Below, in pieces: positions 1-8,245 of a stretch of 51,904 bases of DNA. The notes under the pieces are model-generated. The model searched no databases and was not told the origin of the DNA. It was given only the letters and a program-made list of their open reading frames with translations. Source of the DNA: Limisphaerales bacterium (GTDB lineage: Bacteria; Verrucomicrobiota; Verrucomicrobiia; Limisphaerales; UBA11358); contig JANYFN010000046.1 of assembly GCA_025362675.1 (NCBI GenBank), positions 1 to 51,904 on the forward strand. The letters run 5' to 3'. A program made the position numbers and the translations under genes. Within the stretch, counting starts at the first letter, position 1; the number at the start of each line of letters is the position of its first letter.

Positions 1-107
1 TTCCTTGATTGACCGTTCTAAAAACCAATGACAATTTTTCGCACAATCCAAGAAAGCGTGCAAGCACTTTTCTTGAAAGTTGTTCACCGGCGGTTCACAA
101 TCGCTTA

Positions 108-1667
108 ATGATTGCCATTGTCAAAAATTTCTCTTGGAAAAAATCCTGCGCGCTTGTCGCGATTTGCGCGGCGGGAACTGCGCTGGCGGAAACGGCGGGA
201 ACCAATTCCGCTCCCGCCAACCCGGTGGTGGTCGCGGCGAAAATCCCGGATGCCTCGTCGGCTCCGGTGCGCGTGACGAACGCCGTGGTCATCGGCGGCG
301 CGCGGGTGAACTATGTGGTGGAGACGGGAATGTTGCCGGTGTTGAAAGAAGATGGCTCGGCGACGCGCGCGAACATTTTTTACACGGCTTACACGCGGAT
401 CGAAAAATCCGAAATCGAAAATCCGAAATCCGAAGTGGGCAAGCGCCCGGTGATGTTCTGTTTCAATGGCGGCCCCGGCTCGGCGTCGGTGTGGTTGCAC
501 CTTGGCGCGCTCGGCCCGCGTCGCGTGAAGATGAATGAAGATGGTTCGTTGCCCGCGCCGCCGTTCGCGTTGGTGGATAATGAATTTTCGGTGCTGGACG
601 CGAGTGATTTGGTTTTCATTGATCCGGTGGCCACGGGTTTCAGCCGCGCGGCAAAGGATGAGAAGGCGGATGATTTTTTTGGCGACGAAGGCGATCTGAA
701 TTCGGTGGGTGAATTTATCCGGCTGTGGGCGACGCGGCATGATCGTTGGCTCTCGCCAAAATTTTTGTGCGGTGAAAGCTACGGCGTTTTCCGCGCGGCC
801 GGTTTGGCAGATCATTTGCGCGACCGCTGTGGGATGTATTTGAACGGCTTGGTAATGGTGTCGGGCGTGCTGGACTTCGGCACGATCCGGTCGGACACGG
901 GGAATGATTTGCCGTTCGTGCTGACGTTGCCGGCTTACACGGCGGCGGCGCATTTCCACAAAAAATTACCAGCGGATTTGCAGGCAGATTTGGACAAGGC
1001 ACTGGCGGAATCGCGGGCGTTCGCGCAGGGTGAATTTGCCACGGCGTTACAAGCGGGCGCATCGCTCACGGCGGACGCGCGGAAAAAAATCGTGGCGGAA
1101 CTTGCGCGGCTCACCGGCCTCGCGCCGACCATCATCGAGGATAATAATTTGCGCGTGGATGAAAGCGTTTTTCGCAAACAGTTGTTGCACGCGGAAGGCT
1201 TGGTGCTGGGCGCTTACGACGCGCGGTTGACGGGACGCGATGGCGTGGCGGCAGCGCCGGGGCCGGGTTTTGATCCGTCTGGCAACGCGGTGTTCGGGCC
1301 GTTCTCGGCGTGCATGAACGCGTATGTGCGGGGCGAATTAAAATTTGAAAATGATCTGCCGTATGAGTTTCTCAAAGGGATGCCGACGTGGAATTATAAT
1401 GTGCGAAACAGTTTTCCGAACGCGAGTGACCGGCTGGCCACGGCAATGAATCTGAATCCGCACTTGAAAATTCTCGTGCTCGGCGGCCGCTGCGATTTGG
1501 TTTGTCCGATTGACACGATGCACCACAGCCTCGATCACTTGCCGCTCGCGGAGGCGTATCGCACGAACATCAGCTACGCGGAATTTGACGCGGGCCACAT
1601 GATGTATATCAATTTGCCCGACCTGAAAAAATGGCGGGACGTCGTCGGAAAATTTCTGCGGCAGTAA
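108..1667 (+). CDS. Secreted S10 family serine carboxypeptidase-like protein
   Basis: Predicted exported serine peptidase that would remove C-terminal residues from peptides. The chosen ATG gives 519 aa beginning with a typical signal peptide (basic FSWKK, then an Ala-rich core ending near ALAET). An in-frame TTG at 9 would put 33 charged residues in front of it and is less likely. Family landmarks are GGPGSAS at about residue 121, the nucleophile motif GESYG with Ser near 224, the Asp in GGRCDLVCP near 463 and the His in FDAGHMMY near 497, so the Ser-Asp-His triad looks intact. Just before the GGPGSAS strand lies a charged stretch (IEKSEIENPKSEV) encoded by a short DNA repeat (401-435) that looks like an in-frame insertion. 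The gene stands alone and is followed by a strong terminator. The family call is firm; the substrate is unknown. Confidence 0.9.
   Translation: MIAIVKNFSWKKSCALVAICAAGTALAETAGTNSAPANPVVVAAKIPDASSAPVRVTNAVVIGGARVNYVVETGMLPVLKEDGSATRANIFYTAYTRIEKSEIENPKSEVGKRPVMFCFNGGPGSASVWLHLGALGPRRVKMNEDGSLPAPPFALVDNEFSVLDASDLVFIDPVATGFSRAAKDEKADDFFGDEGDLNSVGEFIRLWATRHDRWLSPKFLCGESYGVFRAAGLADHLRDRCGMYLNGLVMVSGVLDFGTIRSDTGNDLPFVLTLPAYTAAAHFHKKLPADLQADLDKALAESRAFAQGEFATALQAGASLTADARKKIVAELARLTGLAPTIIEDNNLRVDESVFRKQLLHAEGLVLGAYDARLTGRDGVAAAPGPGFDPSGNAVFGPFSACMNAYVRGELKFENDLPYEFLKGMPTWNYNVRNSFPNASDRLATAMNLNPHLKILVLGGRCDLVCPIDTMHHSLDHLPLAEAYRTNISYAEFDAGHMMYINLPDLKKWRDVVGKFLRQ
401..435. repeat. AATCCGAAATC-type short repeat inside the S10 peptidase gene
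   Basis: Three near copies of AATCCGAAATC/ATCGAAA lie head to tail within the coding sequence and stay in frame. The motif resembles the intergenic repeat just upstream of the GT4 gene at 20524 and the GACGAAATCCGAA-type string near 24980. Its position in a likely surface loop suggests a tolerated insertion. Confidence 0.55.
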
Positions 1668-1682
1668 TCAGGTTGAAATGAA

Positions 1683-1714
1683 CCCCCCGCCCGCTAGTGC
1701 AGGCGGGGGGTTTT
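1683..1714 (+). terminator. Intrinsic terminator after the S10 peptidase gene
   Basis: A perfect 9-bp stem (CCCCCCGCC with GGCGGGGGG) around a 10-nt loop is followed by TTTTGTTTT. It lies 15 bp after the stop codon. It also sits between two convergent genes; on the minus strand the following bases are only weakly T-rich, so it is best read as a plus-strand terminator. Confidence 0.9.
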
Positions 1715-1743
1715 GTTTTGGGGAACGCGCTGGTGATTAAAAT

Positions 1744-3633
1744 TCAGTTGTAATTCGGGGTGTTGGTGACGACCCCAGGGCTCGGCGCGCACCAGCCAAA
1801 ACGAATGGGCACGAGCGCGTTCGGAATGCCCGGCGGCACTTTAGCGGGGTCGAGATAATTCAGGTCGAAGTTATAGTGACGGGTCGGAGCGTTATAATAA
1901 GGATTTACCGGTGACGGCGAGAAACCACTGGGATTACGAAATTGGTTGGTAGCCAGGTTACTGTTCCAGAGTCGGAGAATAGAAGTGTTTAACCAGATAT
2001 TTCTGGAACTCCAATCTTGGAGGAGGCGCGGTAGGTTATGCACGCCGCCGCTGAAAGTCGTGTCGCTGGTTCCGGTGGATGGCATAGTGCCAGCCACGAT
2101 GACCGCATTGATGGTGGTATCGTAGGTGGCATCATACGCGGTATCAGCTGAGGAGTAAGCGATGGTGCTATGGGCGTCCGACCAGTTAGAAGACAAAATA
2201 GTAATGGAGTCTGCCATCAGCGCCGCCGGAAAAGTATTCGCGGTGTTCGTGGTGCCAGCCGAGGAAGCCCCACCGGCGGTTTGTTGGATATTGTAATTAC
2301 CTAACGTATACAACGGGTTTTGGGTAGCGACGGTAAAACCGTGATTGTTATTGGATGGTAGGACGGTGCCATTTTTTAAGCGGACGACCGCTAGTTGGCC
2401 CGGTTGGGCGGTCGTAGCCTGACGCTGATCGGCTACATATAGAATCGTGGGGTAAACCCCGGAGGACGACGGGAGCTTGCCTTGGATCAATGAATTAGTC
2501 GCCACCCAAGCCCCATACAAGCCGACATCCACATCCGTGATGATATTGGTCTTTTGTTCACGCCGATCATAAAATTGATTATCCAAATCCAGAAACGGTA
2601 AGTTAGTCGCCAGTCGGCCCGGGCTGGCATTGGTGAAGACATACACTGCCTTGGCCGAATCGTCCCCGGGCACGGCGCCATTGACGCTAGCCTGCAATGT
2701 CATGGTCACAGTTGGATTCGTGTAAGTGCCGGTGGCATCATTGCTGACGAGCAAAACGATCTGGGCTTGATTATAGAGCCTTTGCTTACCAATAGTCGAC
2801 ATCGCAGCCTCTCCGTTCGTTGGCATTTCAATCAAAAAATGAGAATCAAAATTCGTCGTGCTCAAGGCTACCGTCACACTCGCGACGTTCGTGGAGTAGG
2901 AAGGCGTGCTGGCGAAATAAGTGCGCCAGTTAGTTCCATAGTTAGCCTGACCATCCAATCCCGGGGCCGTCAAGGTGCTCGTCGCGCTGACGTTATCGGC
3001 AAAATTTAGGGTGGCCGAGGTGCCGACAGCAATCCAGCCATTGGCATGAACCCGGCCATTCACGGTCATGGTGGCGCACTGCGAGAACTCCAGGTTACCG
3101 TTATAAAAAATCGCGTAGTTAGACAAGGGTATTAGGGCGAGCAACACGTCTTCTTGCGCGGTGCCAATGACGTTGCGACTAGTGCGTTTGTCCGTCACAT
3201 TCGAAATAATTCGATAGACTGGGGAACCTACCGTCTGGAGTCCGCTGTAAGTCGAGGGCAGTGGTCCGGTGTAATCAGACACCCATTGAACATAAGTGTT
3301 ATTGGCATGGCCTTGCGCATCACTGAACAGAAAATTAGTCCAATAACTTTCTTCTGCGACAGAGGGGATATTGGTCTGAAACAACGACAAACTATTACTC
3401 ACGCCCGAGACGCCGTAACTATGAAACGTCCAACCCAGCGTCGCGTAGGCCTTCTCCACGGCCGCTTCGGCGGCGTTGTTGGCCGTAAGGAAATCGTTGT
3501 TACGCTGGTTCAAGTTGCTGATGGTTGACGAGCGATACATCGCCGCCGCGAGCAACATAATCCCGATGCCCATCATGATGAGCACCATCAATAACGCAAA
3601 TCCGGCCGGGCGTTGGCGGAGAGAAATATTCAT
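1744..3633 (-). CDS. Large PilX/GspK-like minor pseudopilin (cassette 1, third gene)
   Basis: A 629-aa protein with a prepilin-like N-terminus: a short basic leader ending PAG, then FALLMVLIMMGIGIMLLAAAMY as the hydrophobic helix (about 12-33). Position 5 of the mature protein is Met, not the usual Glu, as in PilX/GspK pseudopilins that cap the filament tip. A very large Asn/Thr/Ser-rich exported domain follows. It shares ordered blocks with the protein at 29476-31215: NGRVHANG, RLYNQ, FYDRREQKT, FTVATQNPLY, ADSITILS, LPRLLQDW and FDLNYLDPAKVPPG. It is the last gene of a three-gene minus-strand cassette, 6 bp after the PilW-like gene. A role in a type IV pilus or type II secretion pseudopilus is inferred; no ATPase, platform protein or prepilin peptidase lies in the window. 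Confidence 0.75.
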   Translation of the reverse strand: MNISLRQRPAGFALLMVLIMMGIGIMLLAAAMYRSSTISNLNQRNNDFLTANNAAEAAVEKAYATLGWTFHSYGVSGVSNSLSLFQTNIPSVAEESYWTNFLFSDAQGHANNTYVQWVSDYTGPLPSTYSGLQTVGSPVYRIISNVTDKRTSRNVIGTAQEDVLLALIPLSNYAIFYNGNLEFSQCATMTVNGRVHANGWIAVGTSATLNFADNVSATSTLTAPGLDGQANYGTNWRTYFASTPSYSTNVASVTVALSTTNFDSHFLIEMPTNGEAAMSTIGKQRLYNQAQIVLLVSNDATGTYTNPTVTMTLQASVNGAVPGDDSAKAVYVFTNASPGRLATNLPFLDLDNQFYDRREQKTNIITDVDVGLYGAWVATNSLIQGKLPSSSGVYPTILYVADQRQATTAQPGQLAVVRLKNGTVLPSNNNHGFTVATQNPLYTLGNYNIQQTAGGASSAGTTNTANTFPAALMADSITILSSNWSDAHSTIAYSSADTAYDATYDTTINAVIVAGTMPSTGTSDTTFSGGVHNLPRLLQDWSSRNIWLNTSILRLWNSNLATNQFRNPSGFSPSPVNPYYNAPTRHYNFDLNYLDPAKVPPGIPNALVPIRFGWCAPSPGVVTNTPNYN

Positions 3634-3639
3634 ACGGTT

Positions 3640-4317
3640 TTATTCCGGTAGATGCGGCGTAGCCTTGAACTCCATCTTGTAATAATCATAAAGCCCGTTG
3701 GTTCCCACCGGCGTCAACGGATACTGAAACCGGGCGAACTGGAGTTTTGCATGGATCATGCACTTATACGCGCGACTGGTGCCCTCGTTGGTCGACACCG
3801 TGCCGGTATAGTCTTCCGCCACGAAGCTGTAACCATTGGTGAGCCAGTTTACGAGATTGGACGCGAGGCAGACCGGCGTGGTGTTCGCGCTCGTGAGGCG
3901 ACACAGCTTGCCGTTATTATTTACCGCGTCACCCAGATCAAAATAATACAAAATGAACGCGCTGTTGTTCGTTGTCTGAAACAACTGCAAGGCATTCCCA
4001 TTCTGCGCGGTGTTGTCCGAGATCGCCGTGAAGTTGGTGAAGGGCGGCCCCGAGACGTTTCCCACCTTCCACATTTTCGCCGAGTGAATGTCCTCGGGAA
4101 GTTTACCCAACGCGCGCCGCGAGGAATCACTCGCGCCACATTTGCTTTCGATCAATTGATTTTCGCGCAGACCCAAAATGTGCGCCGACACCAACGCCAT
4201 GGCAACTAGGCTGAAAACTGACAGTGAAAAAATCATTTCCACCAACGTGAAGCCTTGCGGCCGGCGGGCGGCCAACTGCCAGTTGGTTGGTGGGGAAAGG
4301 TGCATAATCAAGATCAT
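3640..4317 (-). CDS. PilW/GspJ-like prepilin-type protein (cassette 1, second gene)
   Basis: A 225-aa protein with a canonical type III signal: leader ending RRPQG, cleavage before Phe23, Glu at mature position 5 (GFTLVEM), then a hydrophobic helix through SLVAMALVSAHI. The rest is a globular periplasmic domain with motifs such as FILYYFDLGD and YYKMEF that recur as FILYYVNGAD and YYKFET in the protein at 28861-29463, so the two are paralogues. Its ATG follows the stop of the upstream PilV-like gene directly (TGA then ATG), which implies translational coupling. Assignment to PilW rather than GspJ rests on position in the cassette and the neighbouring PilX-like gene. Confidence 0.8.
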   Translation of the reverse strand: MILIMHLSPPTNWQLAARRPQGFTLVEMIFSLSVFSLVAMALVSAHILGLRENQLIESKCGASDSSRRALGKLPEDIHSAKMWKVGNVSGPPFTNFTAISDNTAQNGNALQLFQTTNNSAFILYYFDLGDAVNNNGKLCRLTSANTTPVCLASNLVNWLTNGYSFVAEDYTGTVSTNEGTSRAYKCMIHAKLQFARFQYPLTPVGTNGLYDYYKMEFKATPHLPE

Positions 4318-4902
4318 TCAATTGCCTAGCAACGCGGGATCAATATTGTCCGGGGCAAAAAAAGTGCAGACTGTGTTGGTGTAAAACATGGTGTCAGCCC
4401 CGCCCCAGCCACTGAACTGCCAGACGGTGTCCACCCGCGCGAGAATCGTCTGCACATTTGTATTGAAGGCGAGCGAAACCACTTTGAAATTCACAAAGTT
4501 CGTCGCCATCACATAATTCGTCGATTTCCACGGCACATCCAAAATGCTCGTCTGATAACCGGAATAGTTCGTCCAAGAGCCACTACTCGAATAGGACAAG
4601 GTCGAGCCCTGCAACGGAATATTCGTCACCTCACACTTGTTCATCTGCGGATCCCAAGTGGCGGACCGCACCTGCTCCAAGGTCTGGACGGCGAGCGATT
4701 GGGCCGCGAGGGAATAGCCCGACCACTCCGTCACCTTGCCACTCGTGACGTAACCTTGAATGATGGAACCAAAAACCAAGGCCACGATGGCCAGCGAAAT
4801 CAATACCTCCACCAACGTCAGGCCCGCAACGCGACGCAGGCTGCGACGCTTTGGCCCGCCACCGCCCAAGGGCCACAAAATCTCGTTGATGTCCACTTTC
4901 AC
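4318..4902 (-). CDS. PilV/GspI-like prepilin-type protein (cassette 1, first gene)
   Basis: A 194-aa prepilin with a long basic leader (PKRRSLRRVAG), predicted cleavage after Gly27 and Glu32 at mature position 5 (LTLVEVLISLAIVALVFGS). The short Asn/Ser-rich exported domain contains SLAVQTLEQVRSATWDPQ, matched in place by AKAMERLEATRSAIWAPS in the protein at 28409-28864. It is the first gene of the minus-strand cassette, with about 110 bp to the tsaB stop upstream. I see no promoter I would defend. Likely a low-abundance pilin that helps assemble or prime a pilus-like fibre. Confidence 0.8.
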   Translation of the reverse strand: MKVDINEILWPLGGGGPKRRSLRRVAGLTLVEVLISLAIVALVFGSIIQGYVTSGKVTEWSGYSLAAQSLAVQTLEQVRSATWDPQMNKCEVTNIPLQGSTLSYSSSGSWTNYSGYQTSILDVPWKSTNYVMATNFVNFKVVSLAFNTNVQTILARVDTVWQFSGWGGADTMFYTNTVCTFFAPDNIDPALLGN

Positions 4903-5011
4903 ACTTCATGGAAAGCACGTCATGTGCCACGGAAATCCGAGAAAAACCCAATGAAATCAGCGTGAAAAAACTCTTCCCTGTTCCGTAAATGGACGCAACC
5001 GTCTCCGAGCG

Positions 5012-5638
5012 TCACAATTCGCGACTCGGCGGCGCTTTGACAAAACTTACCGCCCGCAAATAAATCGGCTCCAAAACTTCATCGGCGGCGCAGATTTTAT
5101 TTTCCGCGAGCCGGGCAATTTCGCGCGCGCCCGGAAATATTTTCCTCGCCGTTTCCGGCCCGATAAAAATTTCGCCCGCGACTTTTCCGATTTCAATTTC
5201 GGATGCTGCGATAATTTTTAACGGTGCTATTTCCCGGCAATCCGTCGCGGTAACTTCCCAGGTCGCCGAATAAAACTCCCCGCGTTGCGCATCAATGATC
5301 ACATTCACGCGACCAAAAATACCCTCAGCCTGCGCGCGTAAAACCATCGCCGCCGCGCTGCTCACGCCGATGAGTTTTACTCCGCGTGCCAATTGCCAGC
5401 CTTGTGCCAGTGCGATGGCGGCACGTATGCCAGTGTAACTGCCCGGCCCCAACCCGACTGCAATCGCCTCGATTTCTTCCCGCGCAACTTTGGTTTCTGT
5501 CAAAATAGTTTCAATCAAGGCAAACGCATTCGTCGCGCGGGCCGCCGTGAGTTGCACCGCCTCGGACAACACTGCGCCGGCGCGCGCCAACGCCACGCTG
5601 CGGCGGTCCGAAGAAAATTCAAGCGCGAGCGTCGTCAT
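5012..5638 (-). CDS. tsaB: tRNA threonylcarbamoyladenosine biosynthesis protein TsaB
   Basis: A 208-aa ASKHA-fold protein. Known role: scaffold that pairs with TsaD and TsaE to move threonylcarbamoyl from TC-AMP to A37 of ANN-reading tRNAs. The N-terminus (TLALEFSSDRRSVAL) and the hallmark GLGPGSYTGIRAAIALAQG near residues 63-82 are clear. Length fits TsaB and is too short for TsaD. The start overlaps the stop of tsaE by 4 bp (ATGA), so the two are translationally coupled at the end of the thiL-tsaE-tsaB operon. tsaC and tsaD are not in the window. Confidence 0.93.
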   Translation of the reverse strand: MTTLALEFSSDRRSVALARAGAVLSEAVQLTAARATNAFALIETILTETKVAREEIEAIAVGLGPGSYTGIRAAIALAQGWQLARGVKLIGVSSAAAMVLRAQAEGIFGRVNVIIDAQRGEFYSATWEVTATDCREIAPLKIIAASEIEIGKVAGEIFIGPETARKIFPGAREIARLAENKICAADEVLEPIYLRAVSFVKAPPSREL

Positions 5639-6069
5639 AAAATGTCGTCAAAAATAATTTTCCGTTCCGTCTCGCTAACAATTTCAATGTTCACATCCAC
5701 CATTTTTTCCCGGATTTGGCCCCCAAACCCCCGGCCCGAAATCCGCTCCGCCCACTCGATCACACTCACGCCTTCCGGCTTTAAATACTCGTCGATACCG
5801 GCGCTGAAAATCTGCTCCGCCGTTTCCAGCCGATACAAATCCAGGTGAAATAATTTCAGCCTTCCGCCCCCGTATTCATTGACCAGCGTGAACGTTGGTG
5901 AATGCACGCGACTGGAAACTTCCAACCCTCTTGCCACGCCGCGCACGAACTGCGTTTTGCCCGCGCCGAGATCACCACTCAACGCGATGACGAGGCCGCG
6001 CTGCGCGACCCGCCCGAATTTTTCACCGAGCGCTTCCGTCTCCGCCGGACTGTGCGAAATCAGCTCCAT
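5635..6069 (-). CDS. tsaE: tRNA threonylcarbamoyladenosine biosynthesis ATPase TsaE
   Basis: A 144-aa P-loop ATPase with Walker A GDLGAGKT at about 32-39, then the family motifs SPTF (57-60) and HLDLYR (75-80), and the downstream IEWAER. TsaE drives turnover of the TsaB-TsaD complex during t6A formation. It overlaps tsaB by 4 bp and begins 3 bp after the stop of the 88-aa gene upstream, so it is embedded in a compact operon. Length and motif order match the family with no defect visible. Confidence 0.94.
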   Translation of the reverse strand: MELISHSPAETEALGEKFGRVAQRGLVIALSGDLGAGKTQFVRGVARGLEVSSRVHSPTFTLVNEYGGGRLKLFHLDLYRLETAEQIFSAGIDEYLKPEGVSVIEWAERISGRGFGGQIREKMVDVNIEIVSETERKIIFDDIL

Positions 6070-6072
6070 GGT

Positions 6073-6339
6073 TCACCTTATCGCCAGGGCGATGACTTGC
6101 TTACCAACGACCGGCGGTTTAATCGACGCGAAGGGAAAATTCTCCGCGCTTACTTGCACGCTAAAATGCCGTGCCCGCGTCAGGCCAATTTTTTCCGCTA
6201 ACGCGTAGCCCTGCGTCCGCTCCGCAACTTTTTTGATGCGTTTGAGCCATGGCATATTCGCAAAAGGCCGACGGGCGTTCTGGAGCCGCAACTCGGCGCC
6301 CGCCACCCAACTTTGCAATGTGTGTTTATCAACGCTCAT
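6073..6339 (-). CDS. Uncharacterised 88-aa basic protein between thiL and tsaE
   Basis: I do not recognise this protein. It is 88 aa, basic, without a signal peptide or membrane segment. The first half (TLQSWVAGAELRLQNARR, then WLKRIKKVAER) looks helical and positively charged; the second half (FSVQVSAENFPFASI, VVGKQVIALAIR) looks like beta strands. It begins 20 bp after thiL and ends 3 bp before tsaE, spacing expected of a real operon member and not of chance. Its place suggests a link to t6A synthesis or RNA binding, but that is only context. It could also be a lineage-specific small protein of unrelated function. Confidence 0.65.
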   Translation of the reverse strand: MSVDKHTLQSWVAGAELRLQNARRPFANMPWLKRIKKVAERTQGYALAEKIGLTRARHFSVQVSAENFPFASIKPPVVGKQVIALAIR

Positions 6340-6359
6340 CGACTGAAATCGCCATGCAG

Positions 6360-7292
6360 TTATTTGAAATGCACAAAACCGGTCGCATTAAATGTATGTG
6401 TCGCCAATCTATCCCGAACTAAAATCCCCTCGCCGGCCACGATTTTGCCGACGCAACTCAACTTTAAACCGGGAAATTTCCTCTGCCACGCGTCCAGCAG
6501 TTTCACCGCGTCTTTACTGGCCAAAGTGAACAGCAGTTCGAAATCCTCACCATCCGTCAGCGCCGCGACGAACGGCGGTTTTGCCGCCGTGTTTTCTTTT
6601 GCCCGCAATTTCGCTGCGCGGGCAACGGGCACCGCCGGCTTCAGAATCTGCGCGCCCACCTTGCTCGCGTTCAAGATGTGTCGCAGGTCACCGCCCAAGC
6701 CGTCGCTCAAATCCATCAACGCGTGCAGTTGAAAATGCTCCGCCAGCCAGCGCGCTTCAGCGAGGCGCGGCTCGAAGTCGAGATGTTTGCCAGCGATGGA
6801 ACCGCCCAGTTCCCCGGTCACAAAAATCGCGTCACCCACTTTTGCGCCGCTTCGCAAGATCTGTTTTCCACGCGGAATGGTGCCCAGCAATGCGATGGAA
6901 ATTAAAATACGCCCTGGGTTCGTCGTCGTCTCACCACCCACAATTGCCACGCCGCATTGTTTTGCGAGCGCGTTCATTCCGTCATAAATTTTCGCCACAA
7001 ACTCCCCGTCAAAATCCTTTGGCAGGGCCACCGTCACCAGCGCCGCCGTGGGCGTGCCGGCCATCGCCGCGATGTCGCTCAAGCAACGGGCCAGCGCCTT
7101 GCGTCCGATTTTTTCCGGCGGCGTTTCCTTCGTGAAATGGATGTCTTCAACGACGGCATCGGTCTTGAACAAAATCAATTTATCCGGCACGCCCAAGTCC
7201 AGAACGGCGCAGTCATCGCCCGCACCGGCCACGACACTGGCGTTCGTTGGCAGGTTTTGGGTCAGCCGCGCGATCAGTTCAAACTCGTTCAT
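6360..7292 (-). CDS. thiL: Thiamine-monophosphate kinase
   Basis: A 310-aa PurM/AIR-synthase-superfamily kinase that phosphorylates thiamine monophosphate to the active cofactor thiamine diphosphate with ATP. The N-terminal AGAGDDCAVL and the metal/substrate loop FKTDAVVEDIHF are diagnostic, followed by GRKALARCLSDIAAMAG and, late in the protein, DLSDGLGGDLRHI and ALTDGEDFELLF. Length is normal. It overlaps the CPBP protease gene upstream by 4 bp and leads into the 88-aa gene, tsaE and tsaB. The thiL-tsaE-tsaB order is also found in some Firmicutes, here with an extra gene inserted. Confidence 0.95.
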   Translation of the reverse strand: MNEFELIARLTQNLPTNASVVAGAGDDCAVLDLGVPDKLILFKTDAVVEDIHFTKETPPEKIGRKALARCLSDIAAMAGTPTAALVTVALPKDFDGEFVAKIYDGMNALAKQCGVAIVGGETTTNPGRILISIALLGTIPRGKQILRSGAKVGDAIFVTGELGGSIAGKHLDFEPRLAEARWLAEHFQLHALMDLSDGLGGDLRHILNASKVGAQILKPAVPVARAAKLRAKENTAAKPPFVAALTDGEDFELLFTLASKDAVKLLDAWQRKFPGLKLSCVGKIVAGEGILVRDRLATHTFNATGFVHFK

Positions 7293-8005
7293 GGCTGAGA
7301 CAAGAATAGCAGTCCGAGATTGGTGGCATTGAACAAACTATGCGCCAACATCGGTGCCAGAAGTCCACCGGTTTTTTGGTAGAGCCAGGTCAGCGCGAGC
7401 GCGAAGGCAAACAGTGGCAGGAAAATCGGCGCGTTATTATGGATGAGCGCGAACAGGAGGCTCGATACAATCCAGGCGCATTTCGGCCAGCCGAGTTTTT
7501 GAATCGAGGAAAACAGCACGCCGCGAAAAATAAATTCCTCCGCCATCGGAGCGATGATGACCGCGAAAAATCCAAGATAAATTTTCAACCCAACAAACTT
7601 AACATTGCCAAAAATTTCGACCGCGCGCTGGTCTTCGATTTTCCAGCCGATTTGCTGCAACACCATTTCCGAGATAAACTTTAAACCGAGCATCACCGGC
7701 AGCGTGACCAGCAATACGATGCACGTCAGCCGCAGATGTTGCCGCAAATTGGGATGGTGCAGGCCGAGGGCTTCCGTCAGGCCGTTGCAGAAAAATTCCA
7801 AAAAAATTCCACCCAGCACCAGCACCGCGCCTTGAAAACAAAGCGTCGAAACGAGCACACTGCCCACGCCGTCATACGACCGAAATCCTGTCACGCCGGC
7901 GCGATGCAGTAATTCCACGGCGATGCTGCCGGTGAAGAGCGACATCACGATACCGCCCAGCAGCGCCAGCACGGCTTCGGGAGCCCATTTATTTTTCCAC
8001 AACAC
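7289..8005 (-). CDS. CPBP family intramembrane glutamic endopeptidase
   Basis: A 238-aa integral membrane protein with about six hydrophobic segments. It has the full CAAX/CPBP (ABI) motif set: EEFIFRG with Glu156, Glu157 and Arg161, a His near 189 (FALIHNN), and HSLFNATN with His222 and Asn226. Family members cleave substrates within the membrane or process prenylated or peptide products. It is the first gene of the thiL-tsaE-tsaB operon and overlaps thiL by 4 bp. The substrate cannot be told from the sequence. Confidence 0.88.
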   Translation of the reverse strand: MLWKNKWAPEAVLALLGGIVMSLFTGSIAVELLHRAGVTGFRSYDGVGSVLVSTLCFQGAVLVLGGIFLEFFCNGLTEALGLHHPNLRQHLRLTCIVLLVTLPVMLGLKFISEMVLQQIGWKIEDQRAVEIFGNVKFVGLKIYLGFFAVIIAPMAEEFIFRGVLFSSIQKLGWPKCAWIVSSLLFALIHNNAPIFLPLFAFALALTWLYQKTGGLLAPMLAHSLFNATNLGLLFLSQP

Positions 8006-8245
8006 ATTGGTAACGTAACAATTCCGGGCTGCGGAGACGATGGAAAAAACGGTAAGCCGTCTCCGTCAAACCTCAGCCCGGCTCGGAATTTCAAACACCA
8101 AAAAACTGCCGGGGCGGATTTGGATTTGGAAGTTTGCGATTACGCACACGCGACAGTTGTTTTCCCCCGGTTTCCACCCTTTACGCGCCCACCTCGCGGC
8201 TGATAGTTTCCCGCTAGTTAAGTTCCGAAAACCCGCACCAAACCC

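Noticed and set aside
105-959. 284-aa minus-strand open frame
   Set aside because: Antisense to the S10 peptidase, rich in Arg/His as expected of a shadow frame in GC-rich coding DNA.
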